Assembly (NCBI RefSeq): GCF_947503465.1
Contig: NZ_CANNDN010000001.1
Coordinates: forward strand, 1,302,001 to 1,366,000
Origin: an uncultured Tateyamaria sp.
Lineage (GTDB): Bacteria; Pseudomonadota; Alphaproteobacteria; Rhodobacterales; Rhodobacteraceae
Direction: 5' to 3'
DNA: 64,000 nucleotides
Shown: positions 10,144-19,536 of the stretch, in pieces
Layout: every line of letters starts with the position of its first letter
Numbering within the stretch: the stretch's first letter is position 1
Translations under genes and position numbers: made by a program
Notes under the pieces: generated by a model
Databases searched by the model: none
What the model saw: only the letters and a program-made list of their open reading frames with translations
Told to the model about the DNA's origin: nothing

Positions 10144-10149
10144 TCACGT
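10130..10149 (+). terminator. Weak hairpin at the end of the ABC/CNBD gene
   Basis: ACGTGA (10130-10135) pairs with TCACGT (10144-10149), overlapping the stop codon. There is no T-run, so termination is doubtful and read-through into tamA is possible. Confidence 0.25.
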
Positions 10150-10242
10150 TTCCGCCCATCGCGACATATCCGGTGGAACCTGTGCCGCATGTTTGGCATT
10201 GACGTCAGGAAGGCCGCGCGTTGCGCGTGGTGGGGTGCCACG

Positions 10243-12027
10243 ATGTATCAGAAAGTCTGCCGCGTATGGGCAGTATGTGCTGCCATGCTTGGCATATCCG
10301 GGGGGGCGTGGGCCCTGACGGTGGACGTGCGCGCGCCCGACGCGATAACCGAGGATATCCGCACCGCATCACTCAGCGCCGCATTGCTGAACGAGGACGG
10401 CCCCGTCCGGCCCATTGATGTGATCAGCGCCGCGCAGGCCGACTATGCCCGTCTGATCGCGCTGCTTTATGATCAGGGGTATTTCGGCCCCACCATTTCG
10501 ATCACCGTCGACGGACGCGAAGCGGCAAGCCTGTCGCCCGTGTCCGCGCCCGCCGCCGTGAACACGGTGGTCGTCACGGTCGATCCCGGCAAGGTGTTCA
10601 CCTTTGGCACCGTAGCCGTGCGGCCCACGGCCCCCGGCACAGACCCCACACCCGAGGCCCAGCCGGGTGAAACCGCCAATGTCACGGCTTTGCGCACCGC
10701 CACCGCGAACGGGATCGAGGGATGGCGCCAGCAAGGTCACGCCAAGGCGGCCGTGGACAGCCAGCAGATCACCGCGAACCACCCTGCGGGGACGTTGAGC
10801 GCCGATATCCGCCTGGCGCCCGGTCCGCGCCTGCGTCTGGGCAGGATGAGCATCGAAGGCGACAGTGCCGTGCGCGAAAAGCGCATCCGCGAGATCGCAG
10901 GCTGGCCCAGCGGCGAGGTGTTCGACCCCGACACGCTCGACAAGGTCGAAAAACGTCTGCGCCGCACCGGCACCTTTGCCAGCGCCAGCCTGTCCGAGGC
11001 GGAAACCGCCAATCCGGACGGCACGCTTGACGTGGATTTGCAGATCACCGACCAGTTGCCGCGCCGCTACAGCTTTGGCGCCGAATACGGCACCACCGAC
11101 GGGTTCAGCGTCAGCGCGCTTTGGCTGCATCGCAACATCTTCGGCGGGGCCGAACGGCTTCAGATCGAGGGCGAGATCAAAGGCGTGGGCGGCGATACCG
11201 AAGGCGTGGACTTTCGCCTGGGTGCCCAGATTTCCCGCCCGGCCACGTGGCGCACGGACCTTGAGGCGGTCCTTTTGGCCGAGATCGAGCAACGCGATGA
11301 CCCGAACCTGTTTGCCCGCACCGGACGGCTTGAGTTCAGCACCATCTATTTTGCCAGCGAAGACCGTGAATACAGTTATGGCGTCGGGCTGCAACGTGCC
11401 AAGACACGCGATGATCTGGGGGAACGGGACTACACAATCCTGACCTTCCCCTTCACGGCCAAGTTCGACCGCCGGGATAACTCCCTGAACGCGACCTCCG
11501 GCTATTTTGCCCAAGCCGGTATACGGCCCTTCGTCAATCTCGAAGGGACGAGCGACGGTGTCGTGACCACGCTTGATCTGCGCACCTATCGGAAACTGGG
11601 CGACCGCATCGTGTTGGCCGCGCGTGGCCTGTTCGGGTCCGTGGCAGGGCCGTCCATCGAAGAGGCACCGGCCGATTTCCTGTTCTTTTCCGGCGGCAGC
11701 GGCACGGTGCGCGGGCAGGATTACCAATCGCTCGGCGTCGAACTCAGCCCCGGTGTGACCATCGGCGGGCGGTCCTTTGTGGGGCTTTCGGGGGAAATGC
11801 GCGTCAAAACCGGTGAACGGCTGTCGGTCGTGGGCTTCTACGACGCGGGCTATGTCGGATCCGAAAGTTTCTTTGACGGGTCGGGCGAATGGCACACGGG
11901 CTTTGGTGCGGGTGTCCGCTACGACACCGGCATTGGCCCCATCCGGTTTGACGTAGGTCTGCCCGGGTCCGGCCCCGGCGACAGTTCGGGCGTGGAAATC
12001 TACATCGGAATAGGACAGGCCTTTTGA
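10243..12027 (+). CDS. tamA: TamA, Omp85-family outer-membrane component of the translocation and assembly module
   Basis: Outer-membrane beta-barrel protein that, with TamB, helps insert a subset of outer-membrane proteins and is implicated in phospholipid traffic between membranes. From ATG 10243 it is 594 residues: a signal peptide (MYQKVCRVWAVCAAMLGISG, cleavage near AWA), POTRA-type domains (to about residue 270), then a 16-strand-type barrel containing FFSGGSGTVRGQDYQSLG, the conserved inner-barrel RGQ/RGY loop, and a C-terminal IGIGQAF ending in Phe as in outer-membrane barrels. An in-frame ATG at 10189 would add 18 residues before the signal peptide and is less likely. The stop overlaps the tamB start. 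Confidence 0.9.
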   Translation: MYQKVCRVWAVCAAMLGISGGAWALTVDVRAPDAITEDIRTASLSAALLNEDGPVRPIDVISAAQADYARLIALLYDQGYFGPTISITVDGREAASLSPVSAPAAVNTVVVTVDPGKVFTFGTVAVRPTAPGTDPTPEAQPGETANVTALRTATANGIEGWRQQGHAKAAVDSQQITANHPAGTLSADIRLAPGPRLRLGRMSIEGDSAVREKRIREIAGWPSGEVFDPDTLDKVEKRLRRTGTFASASLSEAETANPDGTLDVDLQITDQLPRRYSFGAEYGTTDGFSVSALWLHRNIFGGAERLQIEGEIKGVGGDTEGVDFRLGAQISRPATWRTDLEAVLLAEIEQRDDPNLFARTGRLEFSTIYFASEDREYSYGVGLQRAKTRDDLGERDYTILTFPFTAKFDRRDNSLNATSGYFAQAGIRPFVNLEGTSDGVVTTLDLRTYRKLGDRIVLAARGLFGSVAGPSIEEAPADFLFFSGGSGTVRGQDYQSLGVELSPGVTIGGRSFVGLSGEMRVKTGERLSVVGFYDAGYVGSESFFDGSGEWHTGFGAGVRYDTGIGPIRFDVGLPGSGPGDSSGVEIYIGIGQAF

Positions 12028-15000
12028 TGCGGCACCTGATTTACATGCTCCTTGTCCTTCTGTGGCCCCTGGCGGCGCTGGCCCAGGACGAAGAGGATCG
12101 CGGGTTTATCGTGGGTCTGCTGGAAAGCAGCCTGGGTGGCGAAGGGCGCACCGTGCGCATCGACGGCTTTGCCGGGGCGCTCAGCAGCCGCGCCACGATC
12201 GAACGGATCACCATTGCCGACAGCGAAGGCATCTGGCTGACGCTGGAAGATGTGGCGATGCAATGGAACCGCAGCGCGCTGTTCCGCGCGACAATCGATA
12301 TCGAGGAACTGCGCGCCGCGCGTATCGACCTGCCCCGCCTGCCCGTTGCGCGACCCAATGACCTGCCCGCGCCCGAGGCCGCACCCTTTGCCCTGCCGGA
12401 CCTGCCCGCCGCGATCCGCATCGCGCAGTTGAACCTGTCCGAAGTGGTACTGGGCGCGCCGGTCCTGGGCGAAGCGGCGGTGCTGACCGTTTCGGGTGCC
12501 GCCGAACTGGCCGGCGGAGCCGGCAGCGCGCAGCTGGCCGCGCGGCGCACGGATGGGCCGCGTGCAGCGTTCGACCTCAATGCGGCATATGCCAACGACA
12601 CGCGCGACCTGACGCTGGACCTCGGGCTCAGCGAAGGGGCCGAGGGCCTTGTGTCCGGCCTGCTCAACATCCCCGACCGGCCCAGCCTTGATCTGTCCGT
12701 CGCAGGGGCAGGCGCGCTCAGCGATTTCAACGCCACGCTGGATCTGCGCACGGACGACACGCCGCGGCTGGCCGGAACCCTTGCGCTGCAAAGTACGGAA
12801 GACGGGCCGATGGCCTTTGACGCGGCCCTGGATGGGGATGTCACCGCGTTGATCCTTCCGGAATACCGGTCCTTCTTTGGACCCGACGTCGGGTTGACGG
12901 CGCGCGGCAGCACGGATGCGGACGGGGCGCTGACGCTTGAGGATTTCGCACTGGACACGCGGGCCCTGCAATTGGCGGGCGAGGCGGCGCTGAACGGCGA
13001 TGGCTGGCCGAGCTTTCTCGATATCTCGGGCACGCTGGCTGATCCCTCCGGGGATCCGGTCGCCGTGCCCGGCGCGGATGGCACCACGTTGTCCGGTGCA
13101 GAACTGGTCATTGATTTTGATGCCAGCCAAAGCGATGCGCTGGTTGCGCGGATCACGGCAACCGATCTGGATGCGGCGGGCAACGGGGTGCAAGAGGTTG
13201 CGCTGACCTTTGACGGAACGCTGAGCGGGGCGGTGGGCACCATCGGCGCATTGGCGGGGCGGGTTGACTTTGACGCAACCGGGGTCGCGCTTGCCGACCC
13301 CGCGCTGTCCGATGCGGTGGGCACGGCGCTGTCAGGTGGACTGGACGTACGATATGCAGAGAACGCGCCGCTTGATCTGGCGGCGATGTCCATCGCATCC
13401 GCGGCGTGGGTGATGACGGGTGCCGCGCAGATCGATGGGTTTAGCGATGGGTTGGAGACCGAATTCGACACGGCGCTGGTAACACAGGACCTGTCCGCCT
13501 TTGCAGGTCTTGCGGGGCTGGACCTGTCGGGGGCCGGGCAGGTGTCGCTTGGCGGCTCTGCGGCGCTTGGGGGCTTTTTTGATATCGAGATCGCGGGGCA
13601 GACCCGCGATCTGGCCGTGGGCATCGCACAGGCCGACACGCTGCTGTCCGGGCAGACCGACCTGACGGTCGCCGCGCGCCGCGACACAACGGGCACCTTC
13701 GTGGACCGGTTGACGCTGGAAAACGCGGCGCTGGAGCTGACGGCCAGTGCCGATCTGCGCACCGGCGGCTCGGTCGCCCGCTTCAATGCGGCGCTGGCGG
13801 ATGTGGGACAGGTGACCGAAGCGGTGTCAGGCCCCATCACGCTGGACGGGACAGCCACGCAAACCGGCGACATCTGGGACATCAGCACGGGCTTGTCCGG
13901 TCCGTTGGAGACCACAGCGACCGGGACGGCACGGCTGTCGCCTGACGGCACCGGTGTCACGCTGAACGCGACCGTGGGCGATATCGCGGCACTGGTGCCA
14001 CAGGTCGACGGGGACATCGCCCTGACCGCCACGGCCAACCAGACCGATGGGGCCTGGCAGTTCGACACGCAGATTGACGGCCCCGCCGACGCCCGCGCCG
14101 CGATCACGGGCCTGTTGGATGATGGCCGCCTGACGGCGCGCTATGACGTGGCGGCACCGGATCTCGCCGCCTTTGCGCCGGGCGTGCCTGGGGGGGCCAC
14201 GCTGGTGGGCGATGTCCGGCAGACGGCCACGGGCTGGGCCTTTGACACCGATGTGACAGGCCCCTACGCCAGCAGCGGCCGCGTTTCGGGCACATTTGAC
14301 CAGGTCCTGGTAACGGATTTTGACCTTGCCCTGCCCAATGTGGCGGCGGTGGCACCGGGGATAAACGGCACCCTGGCCCTCGACGGGACGCTCACGCAGA
14401 CGGCCCGGGGATGGGACGTTGTGACCGACCTTGCCGGACCTTACAGCAGCAGCGGGCGGGTCAGCGGGGCGCTTGCGGATGGCGTTGCCTCTGCGCGCTA
14501 CGCCCTCAGCGTGCCCAATATCGCGCCGCTTGTGCCCGGCCTGAACGGTGGCGCATCCATTGAGGGCACGGTCCAGCAGGTGGGGACGGATTACGACATC
14601 GACGCCCGGATTGCGGGGCCGTCGGGCACAACGGCCACGGCATCCGGGCGGGTTGCGTCAGATGGCAATCTGAACCTGAACACCCAGGGTCAGGTGCAGT
14701 TGGGTCTTGCCAATCCCTTCATCGCGCCCCGGACGATCATCGGCTCCGCCGGCTTTGACCTGGCCGTGAACGGGCCGCCTGCGCTATCTTCGGTGTCCGG
14801 CCAGATCACGACGCGGGGTGCACGGCTCGCGACCCCGAACCTGCCGGCCTCCATCTCGGATCTCAGCGGGTCGGTGCGCCTTGCGGCGGGTCAGGCCGCA
14901 CTTGATTTCACGGCGGCCATCGCCGAAGGCGGCAGCGTCGGCATCGCGGGTCCAATCACGCTGAACGGCAGCTATCCGGCCCAGTTGGGGGTGACCCTGA

Positions 15001-15956
15001 ACAGTGTCGTGCTGCGCGATCCGGCCCTCTATACCACCACCGTCGATGGCAACATCGCGTTGAGTGGACCACTGACAGGCGGGGCTGCGATTTCGGGGCA
15101 GATCAATCTGGGGGAAACCAACGTGCAGGTGCCATCGACGGGCATTTCCACATTTGGCGCCATCCCGGACATCCGGCATATCGGGGCCACCCGCCCCGTC
15201 ATGCGCACCCGCGCCCGCGCGGGCCTTGGCCCGAAGGACGAACAGGCAGGTGGCGGCGCCGCCTTCCCGCTTGATCTGACAATCAACGCGCCCAACCGCA
15301 TCTTTATCCGTGGTCGCGGCCTTGATGCCGAACTGGGCGGGCAGTTGCGTCTGTCCGGGACAACCGCCGACATCATTTCGACCGGACAGTTCGACCTGAT
15401 CCGGGGACGGCTGAGCATCCTCGCCCAGCGTTTCACCCTTGATGAAGGCCGCGTGACGCTGCAGGGGCGGTTCGAGCCGATCCTGCTGTTTGTCGTGGAA
15501 ACCGACACCGCGACCGGGACGGCGCGCATCATCGTGGACGGGCCTGCCGACGATCCCGAGGTCCGGTTCGAGTCCACGCCCGAAGCGCCCGAGGACCAGG
15601 TGCTGGCACAGATCATCTTTGGCCGTGACATCAGCCAGCTGTCGGCTTTTCAGGCGCTGCAACTTGCCAGCGCCGTGGCCAGCCTTGCCGGGGCCCGTGG
15701 CGAAGGGGTGGTGTCGCGATTGCGCGGGTCATTTGGTCTGGACGACCTTGATGTGACGTCGGACGGCGAAGGCAACACCGCCGTGCGGGCGGGCCGCTAC
15801 CTGTCCGAAAACATCTATACCGATGTGACGGTTGGCGGGGCCGACGGGCCCGAAGTGTCCCTGAACATCGACCTGACGCCCAACATCACGGCGCGCGGCA
15901 CGGTCGGGGCGGATGCCAATACCGGCATCGGTATCTTCATCGAAAAGGACTACTGA
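12024..15956 (+). CDS. tamB: TamB, translocation/assembly module inner-membrane-anchored protein (DUF490)
   Basis: Long periplasm-spanning partner of TamA. 1310 residues with an N-terminal uncleaved-type signal anchor (HLIYMLLVLLWPLAALA), a very long beta-rich region of repeated short strands (AsmA-like, probably a lipid-conducting groove as in bridge-like proteins), and the conserved C-terminal TamB/DUF490 domain (about residues 950-1310). The last part includes GQFDLIRGRLSILAQRF, LAQIIFGRDISQLSAFQAL and the terminal strand ITARGTVGADANTGIGIF. Its ATG overlaps the tamA stop, so the two are coupled. The length is within the usual 1200-1500 for alphaproteobacterial TamB. Confidence 0.92.
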   Translation: MMRHLIYMLLVLLWPLAALAQDEEDRGFIVGLLESSLGGEGRTVRIDGFAGALSSRATIERITIADSEGIWLTLEDVAMQWNRSALFRATIDIEELRAARIDLPRLPVARPNDLPAPEAAPFALPDLPAAIRIAQLNLSEVVLGAPVLGEAAVLTVSGAAELAGGAGSAQLAARRTDGPRAAFDLNAAYANDTRDLTLDLGLSEGAEGLVSGLLNIPDRPSLDLSVAGAGALSDFNATLDLRTDDTPRLAGTLALQSTEDGPMAFDAALDGDVTALILPEYRSFFGPDVGLTARGSTDADGALTLEDFALDTRALQLAGEAALNGDGWPSFLDISGTLADPSGDPVAVPGADGTTLSGAELVIDFDASQSDALVARITATDLDAAGNGVQEVALTFDGTLSGAVGTIGALAGRVDFDATGVALADPALSDAVGTALSGGLDVRYAENAPLDLAAMSIASAAWVMTGAAQIDGFSDGLETEFDTALVTQDLSAFAGLAGLDLSGAGQVSLGGSAALGGFFDIEIAGQTRDLAVGIAQADTLLSGQTDLTVAARRDTTGTFVDRLTLENAALELTASADLRTGGSVARFNAALADVGQVTEAVSGPITLDGTATQTGDIWDISTGLSGPLETTATGTARLSPDGTGVTLNATVGDIAALVPQVDGDIALTATANQTDGAWQFDTQIDGPADARAAITGLLDDGRLTARYDVAAPDLAAFAPGVPGGATLVGDVRQTATGWAFDTDVTGPYASSGRVSGTFDQVLVTDFDLALPNVAAVAPGINGTLALDGTLTQTARGWDVVTDLAGPYSSSGRVSGALADGVASARYALSVPNIAPLVPGLNGGASIEGTVQQVGTDYDIDARIAGPSGTTATASGRVASDGNLNLNTQGQVQLGLANPFIAPRTIIGSAGFDLAVNGPPALSSVSGQITTRGARLATPNLPASISDLSGSVRLAAGQAALDFTAAIAEGGSVGIAGPITLNGSYPAQLGVTLNSVVLRDPALYTTTVDGNIALSGPLTGGAAISGQINLGETNVQVPSTGISTFGAIPDIRHIGATRPVMRTRARAGLGPKDEQAGGGAAFPLDLTINAPNRIFIRGRGLDAELGGQLRLSGTTADIISTGQFDLIRGRLSILAQRFTLDEGRVTLQGRFEPILLFVVETDTATGTARIIVDGPADDPEVRFESTPEAPEDQVLAQIIFGRDISQLSAFQALQLASAVASLAGARGEGVVSRLRGSFGLDDLDVTSDGEGNTAVRAGRYLSENIYTDVTVGGADGPEVSLNIDLTPNITARGTVGADANTGIGIFIEKDY

Positions 15957-15985
15957 ACCGGGCCTGTTCATTGCGACCGGATTAT

Positions 15986-16003
15986 TGTATCCACTTGGAT
16001 ACA
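15986..16003. promoter_or_regulatory. Perfect 18-bp inverted repeat, probable GntR operator
   Basis: TGTATCCA-CT-TGGATACA lies 17 bp upstream of the GntR start codon. Its size and symmetry fit the operator of an FCD-type GntR regulator, pointing to autoregulation and control of the downstream membrane protein gene. Confidence 0.65.
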
Positions 16004-16019
16004 GTATCGAGGATGGCGC

Positions 16020-16655
16020 ATGACAGATCGCGACATGTCCCAGGGCGAAACGGCCTATGCCCAGCTTTTGGCAGCCATCCGGCGCGGAGAGTTCGGTCCG
16101 GGCGACAGGCTGCGCGAAACGGATGTGGCAGAGCGCCTGACCCTGTCCCGGACCCCCGTACGCGAAGCGCTGCGCCGGCTTGAGGCGGACGGGATCGTCG
16201 AACATCGCCCCCGACTGGGCGCCGTGATCCGGCAGCTCAGCCATACCGAACTGGTCGAGCTGTACGAGATGCGCACCTTGCTGGAGCGCACCGCCGCCGA
16301 AATGGCCGCGAAACACGCGGCCCCGGCGGAAATCGAGGCGCTGCGCGACATCAACGCAAGCTTCGCGCTCAGCGCTCCGGCAGAGGCTGCCGCGCTGAAC
16401 CAGGATTTTCACCGCGGTATCTACCACGCCACGCGCAACCGTTTTCTGCTGGATGCCGCACGCGCGCTGAACAATGCGCTGATGTTGATGGGGTCGACCA
16501 CCCTGGCCGACAGCGACCGGATCAAGGTGGTGACGGCGCAGCACGACGCCATCCTGGACGCAGTCGCGGCAGGCGACATCGCGGCGGCGGGCATGGCGGC
16601 AGAGGCGCATTTGCAAACCTCGCTGCGCTACCGGTTGCGGACCCTGGCGCGGTGA
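16020..16655 (+). CDS. GntR-family regulator, FCD (FadR-like) subfamily
   Basis: 211-residue regulator with an N-terminal winged helix (LRETDVAERLTLSRTPVREA, about residues 36-55; the RTPVREALRRLE core is diagnostic) and an all-helical FCD effector domain (about 75-205) with the family-type DFHRGIYHATRN metal/ligand segment. A perfect inverted repeat sits just upstream. The stop codon overlaps the start of the AbrB-type membrane protein, so the regulator and transporter are one operon. The ligand is probably a small carboxylate, as for many FCD proteins, but it cannot be deduced. Confidence 0.88.
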   Translation: MTDRDMSQGETAYAQLLAAIRRGEFGPGDRLRETDVAERLTLSRTPVREALRRLEADGIVEHRPRLGAVIRQLSHTELVELYEMRTLLERTAAEMAAKHAAPAEIEALRDINASFALSAPAEAAALNQDFHRGIYHATRNRFLLDAARALNNALMLMGSTTLADSDRIKVVTAQHDAILDAVAAGDIAAAGMAAEAHLQTSLRYRLRTLAR

Positions 16656-17665
16656 TGCGGGTCGCGCTTACCTTTGCGATTGCCGGCCTCGGCGTGGGAT
16701 TGTTCCACGTCTTGGGGTTGCCGCTGCCATGGCTGCTGGGACCCATCTTTGCCTGCCTGATCAGCGCGCTGCTGGGGGTGCGCATGGGGGCGATCAAACT
16801 GGTGAACGAAGGGATGCGCACCGTGCTTGGTGTCGCTGTCGGGGCCACATTCACACCGGTGCTGTTGATGTCCATGCTGGGCATGTGGCCCACGCTGCTG
16901 CTGATCCCGGTCATGACCATTGTCATCGGGTTGATCGGCGTGCCCTATTTCCGCAGGCTCTGGGGCTTTGACTTTGCCACCAGCTACTATTCCGCCATGC
17001 CCGGCGGGCTTCAGGACATGCTGGTGTTCGGCGAGGAAGCGGGCGGCAACCCCCGCAGCCTGTCACTGATCCATGCAACGCGGGTGATGGTCATCGTCGT
17101 GGCCCTGCCCTTTATCCTGCAGGGGCTCTGGGACGCCGACCTGAGCAACCCGCCGGGGGTACCTGCGGCGACCCTCGGGCCGGATCAGCTTGGGCTGATG
17201 ATCCTGGCGGCACTGATCGGATGGCGCGGGGCCAAGGCCATCGGCATGTTCGGCGCCTCGATCCTCGGCCCCCTCATCGTGGCCGCCGCACTGGCGCTTG
17301 CGGGCCTGTTGCAGCACCGACCCCCGGCAGAGGCGATCTGGGCCGCGCAGTTCTTTATCGGCATGGGGGTGGGCGTAAAATACACCGGCATCACCATGGT
17401 CGAAATTCGGCGCGACCTGGCGGCAGGCCTGGGCTTTTGCGGCATCCTGATCGTGCTGACGGTGATCTTTGTCGAAGGGATCTATGCCGCGGGCCTCGCC
17501 CCGGGGATGGAGACATTGCTGGCCTTCGCCCCGGGCGGACAGGCGGAACTGACCGTGCTTGCCCTGATCGTGGGGGCGGACGTGGCCTTTGTCATCGCAC
17601 ACCATGTCCTGCGCATCTTCGTGGTCATCCTTGGCGCGCCGCTTTTTGCGCGGCTGTTCACCTAG
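16652..17665 (+). CDS. AbrB-family (AmoA-like, pfam05145) integral membrane protein
   Basis: 337-residue protein with about ten transmembrane helices in two similar halves, as in the AbrB duplication family (often mis-named ammonia monooxygenase). The conserved GLPLPWLLGPIF and YYSAMPGGLQDMLVFGEEAG motifs are present, and the second half repeats a related AFAPGGQAELTVLAL pattern. The family is thought to transport small molecules; substrates are unknown. GTG 16652 overlaps the GntR stop; ATG 16655 is the alternative. It ends four bases inside the convergent TetR gene. Confidence 0.82.
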   Translation: MMRVALTFAIAGLGVGLFHVLGLPLPWLLGPIFACLISALLGVRMGAIKLVNEGMRTVLGVAVGATFTPVLLMSMLGMWPTLLLIPVMTIVIGLIGVPYFRRLWGFDFATSYYSAMPGGLQDMLVFGEEAGGNPRSLSLIHATRVMVIVVALPFILQGLWDADLSNPPGVPAATLGPDQLGLMILAALIGWRGAKAIGMFGASILGPLIVAAALALAGLLQHRPPAEAIWAAQFFIGMGVGVKYTGITMVEIRRDLAAGLGFCGILIVLTVIFVEGIYAAGLAPGMETLLAFAPGGQAELTVLALIVGADVAFVIAHHVLRIFVVILGAPLFARLFT

Positions 17666-18273
17666 TCCCGGATGATCCGGCGCGCGATATCGGCCATCAA
17701 GCCCGCTTCCTGCGCCTGCGTCAGAACCACGTCATGCTTGCCGTCGATCTCGAGAAACGCGTGCCCGTGCACAAACATGTGCAGCATCAGGCTGCGGCGT
17801 TCAATTTCGGCCTCAGGGGTGCCGCCTGGCATCACCGCCCGCACCTCGCGCTTGACCACGTCAAAGCACGCCTCGCCATGTTCCTGCAATTCGGGATCAT
17901 CGTCATGGCCCTTGGTCAGACCGAACATCAGGCGGAACACGCCCGGTTCGGCGCGGGCAAAGTTGGCATAGCACAGGCCCAGTGCCGTGATGGACGCCAA
18001 CGCATCGCCCGTGGCACCGGTGGCCGCGTCATCCATCTGGTCGCGCATGCGGTCAATCCCGGCCAGCGCAACCTCGCGCACAATCTCGGCCCGGTCGTGA
18101 AAATGCTTGTAGGGCGCGGCAGAGCTCACACCAGCGCGGCGCGCGGCCTCGGAAATCGAAAACCCGTCGGCACCCTTCTCTTCGACCAGAATACGCACAG
18201 TTTCAATAAGATGCGCACGCAGATCACCATGGTGGTACTGCGATCTTGGGGCCTTGTCGGTCGCCTGCTCCAA
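17662..18273 (-). CDS. TetR-family repressor with WHG-type C-terminal domain
   Basis: 203 residues. The DNA-binding domain (about 15-60) reads ISEAARRAGVSSAAPYKHF, a canonical TetR helix-turn-helix. The C-terminal part (about 85-195) resembles WHG/TetR_C_33 ligand domains, with LCYANFARAEPGVFRLMFG. It is transcribed away from the RND efflux operon, with the shared promoter region carrying AAGTAAG repeats, so it most likely represses the pump and is released by a pump substrate. Its 3' end overlaps that of the AbrB gene. Confidence 0.87.
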   Translation of the reverse strand: MEQATDKAPRSQYHHGDLRAHLIETVRILVEEKGADGFSISEAARRAGVSSAAPYKHFHDRAEIVREVALAGIDRMRDQMDDAATGATGDALASITALGLCYANFARAEPGVFRLMFGLTKGHDDDPELQEHGEACFDVVKREVRAVMPGGTPEAEIERRSLMLHMFVHGHAFLEIDGKHDVVLTQAQEAGLMADIARRIIRD

Positions 18274-18298
18274 CTTTTTTCGCCTCGCTCCCTTGCCA

Positions 18299-18350
18299 AA
18301 GTAAGTGGCTATTACATATGTCGTCTGATATAAGTAAGCACCCCTTACTT
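18299..18350. promoter_or_regulatory. AAGTAAG repeats, probable TetR operator for the RND pump
   Basis: AAGTAAG occurs at 18299-18305 and 18332-18338, and its inverted copy CTTACTT at 18344-18350, giving a perfect 7-bp-arm inverted repeat with a 5-bp spacer plus a further half-site. It lies between the TetR start and the adaptor gene start. Confidence 0.6.
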
Positions 18351-18369
18351 CCTGTCAAGGAGGGACACC

Positions 18370-19536
18370 ATGCCGAACCGTCGCGCCAACGATACACCGA
18401 AACCGCCGCTTTGGAAGCGCACCCTGCGCGGGATCGTCACGCTGACCGGGACCGCGTCGGTCATCGCAGTGGCCGCCGGAGCCGTCTGGCTGGGCAGTGC
18501 CACCCTTGCCACCCGCGCCGCCGCCGTGGACGCGCCGCCCCCCGCACCGGTCAGCACTGTCGCCGCGATGCGCGTGGCCCCAGCAGACAGCATGACAATC
18601 ACCCGCGCCTTCCACGGACAGGTCGAGGCCGCGCAAACCGTGAACATGAGTTTCGAGCAGAGCGGTCGCCTGAACGTCCTGAACGTGGACGAAGGCGACC
18701 GCGTCAAGGCGGGGCAGGTCCTGGCGCGGCTCGACACCCGTATCCTGATGGCCGACCGCAGCCGCCTGATGGCGTCCCGCGACGCCCTTGAGGCGCAGGC
18801 CGAACTGTCGCAACGCACCACGGACCGGCAAAAGGAACTGCGCAATCGCGGCTTTGCCTCTGACCAGGCGGTGGACAATACCGCGTTGAACCTGGCCGCA
18901 TTGCAGGCCCAGATTGCCGAGGTGGACGCCGCCATCATGCAAGTCGACGTGCGGCTTAGCCAGACCGAATTGCTGGCCCCGTTCGATGGCATTGTCGGGG
19001 CGCGTCACGTGGATCCTGGCGCCATCATGGCCGTGGGCACACCGGTGCTGGACATCCGCAAGGACAGCGCGCCGATCTTCCGCGTCGGCATTGATCCCAA
19101 GCTGGCGGGCCGCGTTGCGCAGACACAGGCCACCGTCACGCTGGACGGCGCGGCGTACGACGCCCGCTTTGTCGGCTTCCGCCCCGATCTTGATGCACAG
19201 ACCCGCACGCGCACCGCCCTGTTCGAGGTGCGGACCGACGATCCCGTCTACCTTGCCTCGGGCACGCTGACGCTGAGCAGCGAACTGGACCAGTCCGGCT
19301 ATGCGGTGCCGCTGCGCGCGTTGCGTGACGGGGTGCGCGGCCTTTGGACTGTCATGGTGCTGACCCCCGGCAAAGATGACCTGCACACCGCCGCCGCCGC
19401 CGCCGTCGAAGTGTTGCACGTCGAAGGCGACACCGCCTTTGTCCGGGGCACATTGCAGGGCGACGCGATGATCGTGCCCGATGGCACGCACCGCCTTGTG
19501 CCCGGCGATCAGGTCCGCATCCAAGAGGCGCAGTGA
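18370..19536 (+). CDS. RND efflux periplasmic adaptor (membrane fusion protein)
   Basis: 388-residue HlyD/AcrA-family adaptor linking the inner-membrane RND pump to an outer-membrane channel. It has an N-terminal membrane anchor (TGTASVIAVAAGAVWLGS), a lipoyl-like half motif around FEQSGRLNVLNVDEGDRVKA, a helical hairpin rich in Gln/Arg (about 135-190), the returning lipoyl half LLAPFDGIVGARHVDPGAIM, then beta-barrel and membrane-proximal domains. A strong GGAGG precedes the ATG. It overlaps the permease gene by four bases. No TolC-like gene follows, so the channel must be encoded elsewhere. Confidence 0.9.
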   Translation: MPNRRANDTPKPPLWKRTLRGIVTLTGTASVIAVAAGAVWLGSATLATRAAAVDAPPPAPVSTVAAMRVAPADSMTITRAFHGQVEAAQTVNMSFEQSGRLNVLNVDEGDRVKAGQVLARLDTRILMADRSRLMASRDALEAQAELSQRTTDRQKELRNRGFASDQAVDNTALNLAALQAQIAEVDAAIMQVDVRLSQTELLAPFDGIVGARHVDPGAIMAVGTPVLDIRKDSAPIFRVGIDPKLAGRVAQTQATVTLDGAAYDARFVGFRPDLDAQTRTRTALFEVRTDDPVYLASGTLTLSSELDQSGYAVPLRALRDGVRGLWTVMVLTPGKDDLHTAAAAAVEVLHVEGDTAFVRGTLQGDAMIVPDGTHRLVPGDQVRIQEAQ

